From NCBI GenBank assembly GCA_029255685.2, contig CM055317.2, positions 17,811,501 to 17,875,500 of the forward strand: DNA of 64,000 bases. The letters run 5' to 3'. A program made the translations under genes and the position numbers. Of the stretch, positions 42,265-53,236 are shown piece after piece (the first letter of the stretch is position 1; the number at the start of each line of letters is the position of its first letter). The notes under the pieces are model-generated. The model was not told where the DNA came from and searched no databases. It saw only the letters and a program-made list of their open reading frames with translations. This DNA is from Silene conica. Its lineage: Eukaryota; Streptophyta; Magnoliopsida; Caryophyllales; Caryophyllaceae.

Positions 42265-43316
42265 ACAAAAAGATGGCTACCATCCAAAACATCTCCTCCA
42301 GCGTATCTAAGAGGAACTACGCAGATATCCTACATAGTAATCCCACTGATGCTACCTCTTCAGCTCCACAATCAGTTGACATCTCCACAAGATGAAAGGT
42401 GAAGAAAGCTTTTGTCAATGTTAGTTGTTGCTGCCAGACTACACTCTGATCACGTCCCGACTAGGCCGCGCAAGATATTTGTCGGCTCTATAGCTACTGC
42501 TGCTATAACACTCTTGACTGCCTCTTCTCCTTTTTATGAGGAGACTAAAAGTGTTAAGGTTGAAAAGAAGGCGTCCCCTTGCGCGATCCTAAGAGGTCGC
42601 CAAAGAAAAAAGAAGCCTCAACTCCTAACACTACTTCAGTTATGGTGATCAACGACGCTACTCTCGAGGAACAAGTCCAGAATATGAACAAAATCCTTGA
42701 AAAGATGGTGAAGGAGATTGACGAAAAGAACAAAAATATTGACGAGCTTCAAAAAGAGGGTGATACTCCGTGACATGAAGGCTGAGAGCGAGTACGGTGA
42801 CATTAACAAGGATGATGACAACGATAAGGAGGTTGGCAAGGATGACGGTGGAAACCAAATAATGAAGTCGGCGCCATAACCGAGGAAAAGATTCAAGAGC
42901 TAATAGCGAGGACCATCAAAAGTCAGCTAGACAAAAGCTCAACAAGCAGCGGACGCTACATCAAGCCTTCCACTAAGAGGATTGACAGCTTGTTCATGCC
43001 TTCTGGTTATCAACCTCCAAAATTTCAACAATTCGACGGGAAGAGAAACCCAAAACAACACATTGCTCACTTCCTCGAGGCGTGCAACAACGCTGGAACT
43101 GAAGGCGATTGTTTGGTAAAGCAGTTTGTGCGCTCACTCAAAGGTATATAGTTTAATTGGTAAACAGATTTGGACTCTGAGTCGATTAACAGCTGGGGTC
43201 ACATGGAAGATAAGTTCTTCAACAGACTCTACCGCACCAGACGTATCGTCAACATGAGTGAGTTGACAAATAAAACTCAATGGGAAGATGAACCTGTCGT
43301 CGATTACATCAACAAG
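42265..43316 (+). pseudogene. Ty3/gypsy gag, degraded and interrupted
   Basis: Starts MATIQNISSSVSKRNYADIL (42272) and shifts frame several times (stop at 42393; breaks near 42420, 42600, 42770 and 42880). The later part reads YIKPSTKRIDSLFMP, PPKFQQFDGKRNPKQHIAHF, DCLVKQFVRSLKG, then a stop, then WGHMEDKFFNRLYRTRR and DEPVVDYINK. This is the standard retrotransposon gag core of plant gypsy elements. It is cut at 43316/43317 by the Sirevirus LTR; the remainder would lie beyond the right end of the window. Confidence 0.85.
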
Positions 43317-44802
43317 TGAAGAGTCTATTGATGTAATATACTCAAGAGGGGGGGGGGGGGGTTGAATTGAGTATGCCTTCTTTTTCAATCTTCTTCGATG
43401 TGTGTAGATGTATGATGATTGTCGAGCAAAATAAGCAATAGGGAGAGACACAATATTTTTGAAGTGGTTCAGTTTCACAAGTTGAAACCTACTTCCACTA
43501 TTCTCGATTAATAAAATTAGTACCGACTCCGGATTACAATTTTATCAACCCTACTCGTGCAACTTTGATGTTAGTTACAACTCTATCTAGATACCGTTAA
43601 ATATCTAGCTATGACAAGTACCGTTAAATACTTGTTTACAATGAGTACCGTAAAATACTCGAACTATCTTACGTCAATAAGATAAGTCTTCAATGTTTCT
43701 TTGATGTCACAATCTTGAATGAATGAGATCAATGCTGGAGCACTTGAATCTTGAATCGAATATGACAATTATAAGCTCGAATCTTTGAAGAGTAATGAAC
43801 GGTGGTTTGTCTCGATATGCGTGAATATGTGTGTGTATTTCGTGTCTCTTAATGTGTCATAGGTAGTCTATTTATATAGAATTATATCTAGGTAATTTGA
43901 ACCCTGGATGATTTAGGAATATTACTTAAACTAGAATACTAGTCTTTTAGTAATACTACCATAAATCTAATCTTAATATATTTAGGAAAGATTTAATAAT
44001 ATACTATAGGTATTATATAAGGAATCAATTTCCTAATTCATAGTTAGGAAAGATCTTTATATAATAAACAAATAGTAACCTTATTAAAACCAACTTCTTA
44101 AACCTTGTCAAAATATAATAAATTATATTTTCATAACATATATAATCTAGTTTGTTTTAGGATATTAAATAAATACATAATATTTACTTAATTCAATCCC
44201 ACACGTTTTATGGAACGTGTCATGGTACACGTTTTCCAAAACCGTTTCAAACAATATTTAGATTATATTATCTTGACAAAAGTTAAATAAAAATCCTTAG
44301 TGTATTAGAAATAAATAATTAACTCATAAGAAAATTATTTATTCCTTTTTAACTAAAAGATATTTTATATTAACCCATTAAGATTAATAGTTCCATATTC
44401 TAAAAATAGAATACCAATTAAACATTAATTGTCAACGATGATTTTGGAAATCAAAATCGTTTCAACTATCACACATATATCGATCATTTCTTCTATATGG
44501 AGTTATAGCAACGAGCTATACTTTGAACCAATCTTGTACTAAAGTTATAGTTGATAAGTATAACTTTGGTTCATTATATGCGCTTGCGATCTTCTTTCAA
44601 TCTTCGATTTAGTCAATCTATTGACTAACACACTTGAATCCTTTATACTTGATTGATTAGATCTTGTTACTAATATTCTGTACACTTAGCATACGATTAT
44701 ACGCACGAGTATATAATATATAGCTAGACTTGTCATTATCAAAACATAAACATATATATATATACTTAATATATATATATATATATTTGAATATATGGTT
44801 CA
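43317..44802 (-). repeat. 3' LTR of the Sirevirus
   Basis: 1486 bp. On the minus strand it begins TGAACCATATATTC and ends GACTCTTCA, giving TGAA...TTCA tips. A TATA-like CTATATAAATAG (minus) is at about 43869-43880. A G14 tract at 43348 (plus strand) sits near its end. A truncated relative is at 5437-5740. Confidence 0.85.
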
Positions 44803-45451
44803 ATAAATTCCCCCTTTTTGATGATGGCAAGTCTTTCTTAGATTTGTGTTTAAGTGTACGTTCCCCCTCAATATAATAAGGGTCATTCATAGTATAGATA
44901 GATCAACTTAGGGTTTCTATCTTTTAACTAATCCAAAACCCTTAAGAACCTTAAGAGACAATGAATTACGACAAGGAGCAAGCTTAGGCAGATTCTAATC
45001 TAAGTCGCATTTTTCCCCCTCTTGACATCACCGAAAAGATGAGAACAAAGACATAAAACGACTAGAATAATGTATGACGAAACATAAGCAAGCATGTAAG
45101 ACGAGTCGAAAGATATGAACACACACAATATTATACAATCACATACGCATGCTACACAACAATCCGAAGTACTAATGCCAATGGGCCGAATATTTAACAA
45201 TGTTTAAGAAAATTTGGGCCGGCTATGGTAAGTTTATATTGGGCCAAGCAAAAGAAAGCAATAAAGTTGGGCCAGGAGCATAAGAGGGTTAAGAAATCCG
45301 AGGAAGGCAAAACGAAACAGGCCGCGGATTCATTGGGCCAGTAGGTTAGTTGGGCCATAAAGGGAGCAAGAGTCTTATAAGTCCACCATCGGACTTAACA
45401 ACAACGACACCAAAAGCAACCAAAAACGAATTCAACAACCAAATAGAGAGA
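44803..45451 (-). other. Sirevirus 3' untranslated region with polypurine tract
   Basis: On the minus strand the LTR is preceded by CATCAAAAAGGGGGAATTTA (44803-44822), the purine tract used to prime plus-strand synthesis. Between this and the env-position ORF there is no coding region. An ACACACAA-rich and GGGCC-containing stretch is at 45120-45350. Confidence 0.75.
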
Positions 45452-46987
45452 TCAAGAACGAGAGCTGGAAGCTGTGGCCTTGGCATATGGACTGACATAC
45501 TCGGGTCGGGTACGGAATTCAAGGGTATCCAATCTGTCCAAACAACTACTGACATTGCGACCTTGAGCATTAAGAGCCAACTCGAAGTTAAGAACCTTTA
45601 GCGAAAGTGCCTTGACGGCCTCAAGTGCTTGACTAGCATCATTCCGCAATAATCCATGATCTATCACCATAGCTCCTCCTTGAGTCGTGAGGAAAGACAG
45701 ACAGTCACTAATGACCAACAACTCCGAGCATAACACCGAGACATCCGAACCCAATTTGTCGAGTTGCTTGTCAACTTTCGTCATCCATACCCTCAAATCA
45801 TCTTCAAAGCTACGACTCATCTTGGCACTACTACCCCCTGCCTCGTCTCTTTCCTTCTTCACTTCACATAAACCAAGAAGTTGGTCCATCTTGGCTTCAA
45901 GACCCGCGAATGAAGGCGGGGGACTAGGAGAGGGTTCCGTACCTACATTCTTACCAAAAGTAAGATCAACCCCTTCAAAACATATACCCATCAATTTTAA
46001 CACCTTATCACACATCCGATCACGAGGTTTGATACCAAAACTAGAATCATCCACAACACCCTTCTTTAACAAGAGCTTGGACACCCACATCCCATATGGA
46101 ATGTCGAGTGTGGAGCAAGCTTTCTCCTTCACAAGAATACTAGAAACATGAACGATTTTGTTACAAACAAGAGATGCCAAATCGATTTTAATCCCCTCCA
46201 ACCAACTATAAACCGAAACTGCCTCAATACTGGAAAATTTATCCCGACCTCCTCTCCTTAGTAATACTGTGTTCCACAAGAAGTTAACAAACAATTTCAA
46301 CTTTGGAGAAAAAGATACGGTTAACAGAGGACTGTTTTCAGTTGCGGACTCATCGAAATATTTCTTGATGACCATTTTTTGTTCCTTCGACACCACACTC
46401 CACTCCTTCTTAGGATCAAGAACAAGACCATCTTGATCAAGCTTAAAAATATCACAGAAATCAGATTTGGACACCAACACATCTTTTCCATCTACTACGG
46501 CACGCAACCCTTCATCACACCCTTTGACAGACGCAAAGAATTGAACTAGTTCAATTGGAAAGATCAACCCGGAAAAATTACTAATGTACTCCCATCCCTG
46601 AAACTTCAAGAACTCCTTAAAAAATCCTAAAGACTTCGAATTTTTGACCCAAGATGTCGGATAATAACGAACCGCATGAATAGAGTAAGGTAGGACACAA
46701 TCAATTAACATACCTTCGTTTTTGGTCATTCGAACCTTTTCAAGACCCGCTCTAGTTGCTTCCATGGAGTATTCTTGAAACAGAGGGCGCGGATTTTTCG
46801 AATGGGACCCAAGTTCTTGCATGTCTTCAGAGATGGAGGAAGATGAGCGGTTGAGTTTTCGTCGTTTGCCGTTGTCTGGTGTCGGAGCTGCGGTGGCTAT
46901 TGGTGTCGGAGAGGGTGGAGGTGATGGGGTCGGTGAAGGTGGAGATGGTTTCTTGTTTTGGGAACGAGTGGCACGTGAGGGAGGCAT
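45452..46987 (-). CDS. Sirevirus third ORF in the env position
   Basis: 511 residues. The N-terminal ~45 are Pro/Ser/Ala-rich with a basic KRRKLNR. The middle (about 70-330) has YYPTSWVKNSKSLGFFKEF, DVLVSKSDFCDIFKL and FLWNTVLLRRGGRDKFSS, the pattern of the plant domain usually labelled putative plant transposon protein. The C-terminal third (LEAKMDQLLGLCEVKKERDE onward) is helical and charged, likely coiled coil. No convincing membrane segment is visible, so calling it an envelope is by position only. The frame is complete with a stop. Upstream (47000-47264) is Thr/Pro-rich leader up to the copia insertion point. Confidence 0.75.
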   Translation of the reverse strand: MPPSRATRSQNKKPSPPSPTPSPPPSPTPIATAAPTPDNGKRRKLNRSSSSISEDMQELGSHSKNPRPLFQEYSMEATRAGLEKVRMTKNEGMLIDCVLPYSIHAVRYYPTSWVKNSKSLGFFKEFLKFQGWEYISNFSGLIFPIELVQFFASVKGCDEGLRAVVDGKDVLVSKSDFCDIFKLDQDGLVLDPKKEWSVVSKEQKMVIKKYFDESATENSPLLTVSFSPKLKLFVNFLWNTVLLRRGGRDKFSSIEAVSVYSWLEGIKIDLASLVCNKIVHVSSILVKEKACSTLDIPYGMWVSKLLLKKGVVDDSSFGIKPRDRMCDKVLKLMGICFEGVDLTFGKNVGTEPSPSPPPSFAGLEAKMDQLLGLCEVKKERDEAGGSSAKMSRSFEDDLRVWMTKVDKQLDKLGSDVSVLCSELLVISDCLSFLTTQGGAMVIDHGLLRNDASQALEAVKALSLKVLNFELALNAQGRNVSSCLDRLDTLEFRTRPEYVSPYAKATASSSRS

Positions 46988-47269
46988 TGTGGTTTAGGTG
47001 AATAATGGTGGTGTTTAATTGAGTATTGGTGGAGGTTTTGACGGAAATTAATGGAGTTTTTGTGGAGGTTTGAGTTTTGAGGAATGCTAGGGGAGTTTTG
47101 GGTTAGGGACGGTAATAATGTGGGTTGTGGTGGTAAGTTTGGTTAGTGGAGGAGGTAAATGAAGTTGGTTGAGGTAATAAGTGAGGCTAGGGGTATAGGG
47201 GAACGTGGCAGTGGGTAGAGGTGTGTAGTGGGGCAAGTGGTTGTGTGACGTGGCAGTAGGTGGGGTAAG

Positions 47270-47942
47270 TGTTGGAGCTAGTGTCCTCAACAGTTAGTGC
47301 GACAACACGTATAATTCTCTTAAAGGAACACAGGGTATACTTTGTATTTTAGCCAGTTGATTCACGTTTATCAATAACGGTTGGCTTGCTAGAAAGTTTG
47401 ACGTTATTGTCATACAGATGACGGTAATCAACTGGTCCCTAAGAGTCACACCTAAAGGATGGAATCTGCTGAGAGATATGATTAGATGAAAATGTAATCA
47501 TATTGATACTCTATACGACTAAACGGTTAGTCAAAGTAAAGATGACATAATTATTTAATACTGATTAAATAATATTAGCTAAGACGAATTAAAATGTTAA
47601 TTCGTAATTAAATATAAAATGTTATATTTAATTATGTGTAATGAAAATACTTAATAAAGATTAAATGATTTAATTAAATATAAAAGGTTATATTTAATTA
47701 ATGGATTATAAATATAAGATATTTATAAGATAAAACATTACACAAGAGAGAGATATAACCGATTCTATAAAGATAGAATTTCGGTCTGAGCAATTATTTA
47801 GTTGTTCAGTTGTTATGAAGTGCTGTAGGTAGAACCAAATACTGATTTGGGGAATCCTAGTTGATGTATAATAGCAAGGTTGTTTGCAGCTATAAATAGG
47901 ACATTCACTCTGCACTTAAAGCACACGAGTTACACGACATAC
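47270..47942 (+). repeat. 5' LTR of nested copia, first part
   Basis: 673 bp colinear with 58828-59500. It carries a good TATA box (GCTATAAATAGG, about 47890). It is broken after CGACATAC, where CACTAGTAG begins. Confidence 0.95.
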
Positions 47943-49070
47943 CACTAGTAGAAAACACCCCTACGGTGGCGGTCATAAATGACCTTTTGTGGCGGTTTTG
48001 AGAGGTTTAGGGTGCGTCGTATAAAGTTTACAACATTTCTACAACCGTCGCTATAACTCTTTTATTGTGGCGGTTGTTATATAAAACCGTCGTTATAGAC
48101 TTATATAACACGACGGTTGTTTCTTTTACAACCGTCGTTAAATGTTCTAAAAACCGCCACTATAGCTACAGAACCGTCGGGAAAGTTATTTATCATGTCA
48201 GTTTCCTTTACAAAAACCGCCACAAAAGATAATTAAAACGTCGATTCTTTTGTGTTAAACCGTCATTAAAAGTTTAAAAAACCGTTGTTGTAGGCGTTTA
48301 TAAGCTAATCTACTACCGAAACATGTTTTCTGTTACGACAGTTGTAATTACTGAACCACCGAGAAAGGTAGTTATAATTTCGGTTTCCTTCCAAAAACCG
48401 CCATAAAAGATAATTACAACATCGGTTGTTTTGTGAAAAACCGTCATTAAAAGATAATTTATTTAACCTTATTACTTCGGTTTTAAAGAAAACGTCGTAA
48501 CAATTGTATATATATATTTTTCTTAAAATGAAAATTTCTAGGGAAATTTCAGCTGCACCTCCCCTAAATTTGGTAATTCCAAATGTTATATGCACAAAAT
48601 TAAATCTGTAAATAGAAATGTAACCACATAAATAATATTCCAAACAATACAAGTCCAACAAACGTACACCAATCTTGCATCACATCCAACGTAAAATACA
48701 TCCTAAGTGTACGAATAACATACACGCTCTAATTGATAAACTAATCAACAAGTTCGCTAAATATTTGGTCGCCCACTCTTCTTTGATCTCATAGATATCA
48801 GCCGTTCACATGGTTGATTCCTCCATAAGCTATAATTAACAAATTGGTCAATTAGAAAGATTATAAATCTACAACATACTTAAGAGTATTTTTGGGTAGA
48901 CATTTATTTTGGGTTCATCATCTCAAGTAAGCAATGCTATAAACCAAAAAGCAAATTCAAGAATCGGATAATGATAGTTGTACAAATATTCAGAAAGGTA
49001 ACCAAAAGAAATATTACAGTTGAGTGCGTATGTCTGCTTAGTTTAACAATTGCAGGTTCTGTTACATTAC

Positions 49071-49266
49071 CTCAGAGAAAGTCTCGAGGTAAGGCCACAC
49101 TTGGAAACGGGATATCCATCTCCCACAATTCTCTTTTCGTTTCTGAAGGGAACTCAGATAATATCAGAGTGTTTGGTGCCAATAACCCTCTCTAAGCGCT
49201 GCCCACAGGTGGTTCCTATTGAGAGATGAACCTGGCCACCAGTGTTAGGATAACCTAAGACATCCA
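49071..49266 (-). pseudogene. Sucrose synthase gene fragment
   Basis: The minus strand reads DVLGYPNTGGQV, then GTTCGQRLERVIGTKHSDI, stop, VPFRNEKRIV, and after a one-base shift WISRFQVWPYLETFSE followed by GTAATG. These correspond to consecutive conserved blocks of plant sucrose synthase: the TGGQV block and the GTTCGQRLE...WISRFEVWPYLET exon, with the known exon end. The segment between them (VYILDQVRALE in the family) is missing, replaced by a 16-base CAG/GT...AG/G remnant. Sucrose synthase cleaves sucrose with UDP; this piece cannot. Confidence 0.85.
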
Positions 49267-49863
49267 ATCTCACGGACTTCATTATCACAATTTTCATCCA
49301 GTCTTGACTTCATTATCACTAGCAATAAGCATTTCAGCGACTAAATATCCAGAACTGTCACACTGCAGCGCATTTAGACCTACACCAACACCAACATCAA
49401 GCAAATGCATGATCCAAGTTATGATCAATCAGAGAAAGCAAATCGAAAAATGTAAAAGTATTAAGCTGTCTTCACTTACAATCAGAGAAAGCAAATACAT
49501 GATCCAAGTTATGACAGTATAACCATAAATGAATGATATACTTCATAGTAAGAGGATCCTAACAATGCGAAATAATTTTGAACAAGACAAACTGAATGAG
49601 ATAGCAGTGGTTTGTACCTAATTCTTTATATCCAGCCCAGTCACTTTTTCCCACCACTGTCAATGAGATCGACAAATTCATTAGATGTCTTCACTTACAA
49701 TAATGCCTTCAACAACTGCTTTTCATCGGCAGGAGAATAAGAAAAGAAGGGGGAGGAGAGGCATCAGGATATCTAGGATGTTGTAAATTTTGCTCCTAGA
49801 AACAGAATTTAAAAAAGAATAAAAAAAACAGATTTGAAATTCAAAGCACAACTTAAAACAAAA

Positions 49864-50058
49864 CCATTTCTCTCCATTCTGAGGGACCATCTTCAGTCTA
49901 ACCACCCATCCTTGTCCATTGACATCTGTAACCATTTTCCTCAAGCTCAACCCCACCTTCATGATACCATGTACTGCCATCTTTATTGATGCCTGCTTCA
50001 TTCACGTTCTCATTTAACAAATCGATGCCCCAATCTTTCTCGTTTGCAATACCAGTGT
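49864..50058 (-). pseudogene. ESV1/LESV-type starch protein gene fragment
   Basis: After a splice-acceptor-like TTTTAG (minus, to 50059) the frame reads DTGIANEKDWGIDLLNENV, then KDGSTWYHEGG and NGYRCQWTRMGG, stop, then DGPSEWRE. The Trp-rich sequence matches the start of the conserved tryptophan-rich region of EARLY STARVATION 1 / LIKE ESV1 proteins, which bind starch in plastids. Only about 60 codons remain. A further open stretch at 50200-50340 (minus) may be another exon, not confirmed. Family assignment is from memory of the conserved block. Confidence 0.72.
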
Positions 50059-50344
50059 CTAAAATGGATAAAAACAACACAAACTAAGAACATAGACTTA
50101 CTTTTGCAAGCACAGTAGCCAATTCACCAATTATATGCATCCTTCCAAATATCAGCACCAGCTAGTCAAACTACCACATGAATTAAGTATTGAAAAAGAA
50201 AATAAAATATCTTCCAATACCTCTTTTGGATGGTGTATCTCGAGACTGCGGACCAGAAGTACGTCGCGTACACCTGGGTTTGGAGTGAAAACGAGCTCTG
50301 CAGTACAGCAAGAGATCATTGTAAGAGCAGCTCTGAGTTTTTCC

Positions 50345-51672
50345 TTTTCTCATGACTTGGTTGTTGATTTATGGTTATTACTAAAAAAAGCCAAGTTAAT
50401 CAAAAAGCCGTCACTGATTTAGGAGACATGGGGAATAAAAGGCTAAACATGGACTAGAGTCAAGTCACTTCATAAGTACCATGTCACCATGTGTGTAGTG
50501 AATCTAAAATAAAAGGAAATAGAGATGAGAGACACTAGGCTTGTATAGACATCCGAAACAACTAGACAACTTGACTACAATGTTTCGCTAAACTAGTACG
50601 ATAGTACCATATCAACAGTGGGTCTGGTCAAGGCCTCAAAGGGGGTGATTTGAAGAGGTCCAAGAAATGCAAGCCTACTTTTAACACTTTAAAAAGCAGT
50701 GAGACTCTTTCATTCATAAGATAAACGAGCTTTAATGAGCGAAAGGGGTAGAAAATAAATTGGACATCACTCAGTCATTCATAAGATAAACGAGCTGCCA
50801 AAACATCCTACCTTGAGCGTAAGAAGATTATAAACCTACTTATTTTAAATAAATATATCGTCTGTAAAGTCGATAAAGATCCTTCCTACAACAAGCAGCA
50901 GATGATCCCTCACATAACAACAAGAAGTTAAAAATGGATTAGATTTCTCGGCAAAAACAAGGCCTGGCATATGAGGTCTTATACATAAGAAGACTTTAAT
51001 CAAATGAGATTGGTCATAATAAATGGCTTTATGCACACCAAGAACTAGAACAAAGATTAGTACTAAGAACATGATCATAAATATGGATTAGAACATTAGC
51101 GCTTGCAGGGATTCTTCTCAGCAGTATAGAAAGAGGCGCGCGCCCTATCAACATGCGGTTCTTTACCTACCTCTCCTATAACAGTCAGATCCTTCTATAA
51201 GGGTCCATAGTAAACTGGAGTAAAAATGGATCTCTATTTCAGAACTTAATGATACCTAGTGCTTTTACTATAGTTACAATGCATTTCCCCATTATTCATC
51301 GCTATAAATGCCCTCTTTGCTGCTCGAGGGTAGTAGCCCTTAAGAAGAAGAAAGAAAAAGAACATAATATGGAGACCTAAGATGAGGAAATGCTCAAGAC
51401 TCCACCCCCTCTTTATTAAGGGATAGGGTAGGATGGCTACGCTCGCTCTCTTTACTTTATATTATTTTATTTCTTGTCAATTGACTATTTGCGGCTAAGG
51501 AGACTACTTGTGGTCTTTCCAAGAAGGGCTATACTATGGGCAGCACTAGAATTGGGAAGAGACTTTATAATTGTAACCAAAGGCTGTAAGACTTGTAACT
51601 GTCTTGTCTAATCGAGCTGTAAGTAAATATGGACCTCTGCTAGATCTAAATTAAGCACCGACGTAATAGTAG
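50345..51672. other. Remaining interior of the CACTA-type insertion
   Basis: No recognised coding region. Contains direct repeats ATTCATAAGATAAACGAGCT (50714 and 50778) and GC-richer patches around 51135. The right edge joins LTR sequence at TATCTG (51673). Confidence 0.5.
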
Positions 51673-51837
51673 TATCTGTTTTGATATCTGATCTTAGGCC
51701 TTTGCAAGGACAGAAGGTTAATTCTTAATCCCAATCTTTGTATCTTGTACTTCGTTTATGACTATAAATCATATATTATAAATTTGTTATAATCCTGCAT
51801 ATAAAGAATTGGAATTATATACAGATATTTTCCCACA
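51673..51837 (+). repeat. 5' LTR of nested copia, last part
   Basis: 165 bp colinear with 59617-59781, with one visible substitution (GGAATT/GGGATT). Ends TTTTCCCACA. Confidence 0.95.
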
Positions 51838-51839
51838 AG

Positions 51840-51852
51840 TGGTATCAGAGCC
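51840..51852 (+). promoter_or_regulatory. Primer-binding site of nested copia
   Basis: TGGTATCAGAGCC two bases after the LTR, the standard initiator tRNA-Met PBS of copia. Confidence 0.85.
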
Positions 51853-52304
51853 TAAGGCTTACAAATTTTATTTTGTATGATTTTCATAAACGTTTTGAAA
51901 AAATTGAAGAAAAAAAAAAAAATTTGGCCGTGTATTTTAATTTTAGCCGAGACAATTTTTTGTTCGTCGTCTTCCTTCTTGATTTATTGTTGTTGTTGTC
52001 TTAAACAGTTAAAATAACAAAATAATAAATTTATAGATGTTTTAAATTAATAAGGATTGATTTAAAATGTAAAAGGAAATCGTCTCACATGTTCTTTGAA
52101 TGATATAATTTGCTAAGTAAATCGATCCCACTATAATCTTGATATTCGTCTTAAAAGGTTAATTTGAATGATTAAGATTACAACTATATCTAATAAAGAT
52201 TAGAATTTTGAAGGTTATCGATCACGTATTTAGCAACCCGACATTAGTTATTCAAGTTCATGAGTTTTAAAAAGAAAAAAAACAGGATTTTTGAAAAAAC
52301 AGGC

Positions 52305-52640
52305 TGTGTTTGGCGTTTTTTATAGCGTTTTTCCGTTTCGACGCTTTTGTCTCAGCGCTTTTCTTGATATTCCGACGCTTTTCTGCATTTATTCACCTTC
52401 CAGCAACTTTTTTTAAAGTGTCATTTCTGTTTCCGCGCTTTTCTGGAATCTTGCGGCAGTTTATAAAGCGCTGGAAGTATTTCAGCCGTGGGTTTCCTCT
52501 GTTTTCGACGCTTTGCCCAGTTTTCAGCGCTTTTATAAGCGCCGGAAATCAGTTTCCAGCCTGCTTTCTTGTGTTCGACGTTTTATTAGCAGCGCTTTTC
52601 TGGGTTTTTGCACGCTTTGTGTGTTTTTCAAAGCGCTGGA
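52305..52640 (+). repeat. Degenerate GCGCTTTTC repeat cluster
   Basis: At least ten occurrences of CGCTTTT or its relatives (GACGCTTTTGTC, AGCGCTTTTCTTG, GCGCTTTTCTGGAA, AGCGCTTTTATAAGCGCCGG, AAGCGCTGGAA) spaced about 20-60 bp, in both orientations around an AGCGCT core. Confidence 0.65.
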
Positions 52641-52941
52641 AAGCTTTTTTGTGTTGTTATTGCTCGCCTTTTTCTTCTTTTGTCTCGGCTATCTCTAAAA
52701 TCTTATGGGCTGTTTTTCTTTTAATTTTTTTTTATACATTATAAAGATAATGTGTAATTTTTTTTTTGGTGAAAAAGTTCACTAGTTTTGATACCTAATT
52801 GTTTTAAAACGGTTTAAAATAATGTTGGATTAATTCATATTATACGATAATATGAATATGTTTGTTTGATTAAAATTATGAGATGAATTACGGAATTATC
52901 ATGGTGGTTTGGGTAAATTACTCTACATAATTACGGAATTA

Positions 52942-53236
52942 GGGCTTGTTTGGTTGACATAGGGGAATTAAAGTTCCCGGGAACTTCAAGATCACATGAA
53001 TTTCCAATTCATGTGAATTCGCAAAAAGTGTTTGGTTCGCATATGGGAAGTTAATTCATGCGGGAAGTTCTATTGACCAAGGGGGGACTTGGTGAGTAAC
53101 TTCCCATATAATGGAGGAAGTAAATTCATGTGGGAAGTTCTACTTCCCATGATATTGGCAACCAAACAACAACATAATTTTACACTTCCCGGGAAGTTCA
53201 ACATCCCATGATTTTAATGGGTAACCAAACAAGCCC
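52942..53236. mobile_element. Tourist-like MITE in the copia leader
   Basis: 295 bp with TTA target copies (52939-52941, 53237-53239). Tips GGGCTTGTTTGGTT and mirror AACCAAACAAGCCC are perfect. Internal GGGAAGTT/AACTTCCC repeats recur. PIF/Harbinger type. Confidence 0.92.

Larger units (their letters stand above)
47943..51672 (+). mobile_element. CACTA element end with captured gene fragments
   Basis: Starts exactly with CACTAGTAGAAAACACCCCT, a CACTA (En/Spm-type) tip. About 550 bp of subterminal repeats follow in both orientations (AACCGTCGTTA, AACCGCCACTATA, GGCGGTT). At 48545 comes CAGCTGCACCTCCCCTAAAT, a phrase seen near ends of such elements. The opposite CTAGTG tip is absent. At the right border about 116 bp of LTR sequence (59501-59616 in the intact copy) is also gone, so a deletion removed that end. 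The interior holds pieces of two host genes and no transposase that I can see. Confidence 0.82.

Noticed and set aside
43348..43361. G14 tract as a G-quadruplex or regulatory site
   Set aside because: It is a slippage-prone homopolymer in the Sirevirus LTR; the related copy at 5700 has only six C at the same place.
45452..46987. Calling the third Sirevirus ORF a host gene
   Set aside because: It is in line with the Sirevirus pol, polypurine tract and LTR, and its domain type is known from such elements.
52310..52744. 144-codon open frame, Phe/Leu-rich and membrane-like
   Set aside because: Its composition comes from the T-rich CGCTTTTC repeats in the copia leader; there is no recognisable domain and the position is untranslated leader.
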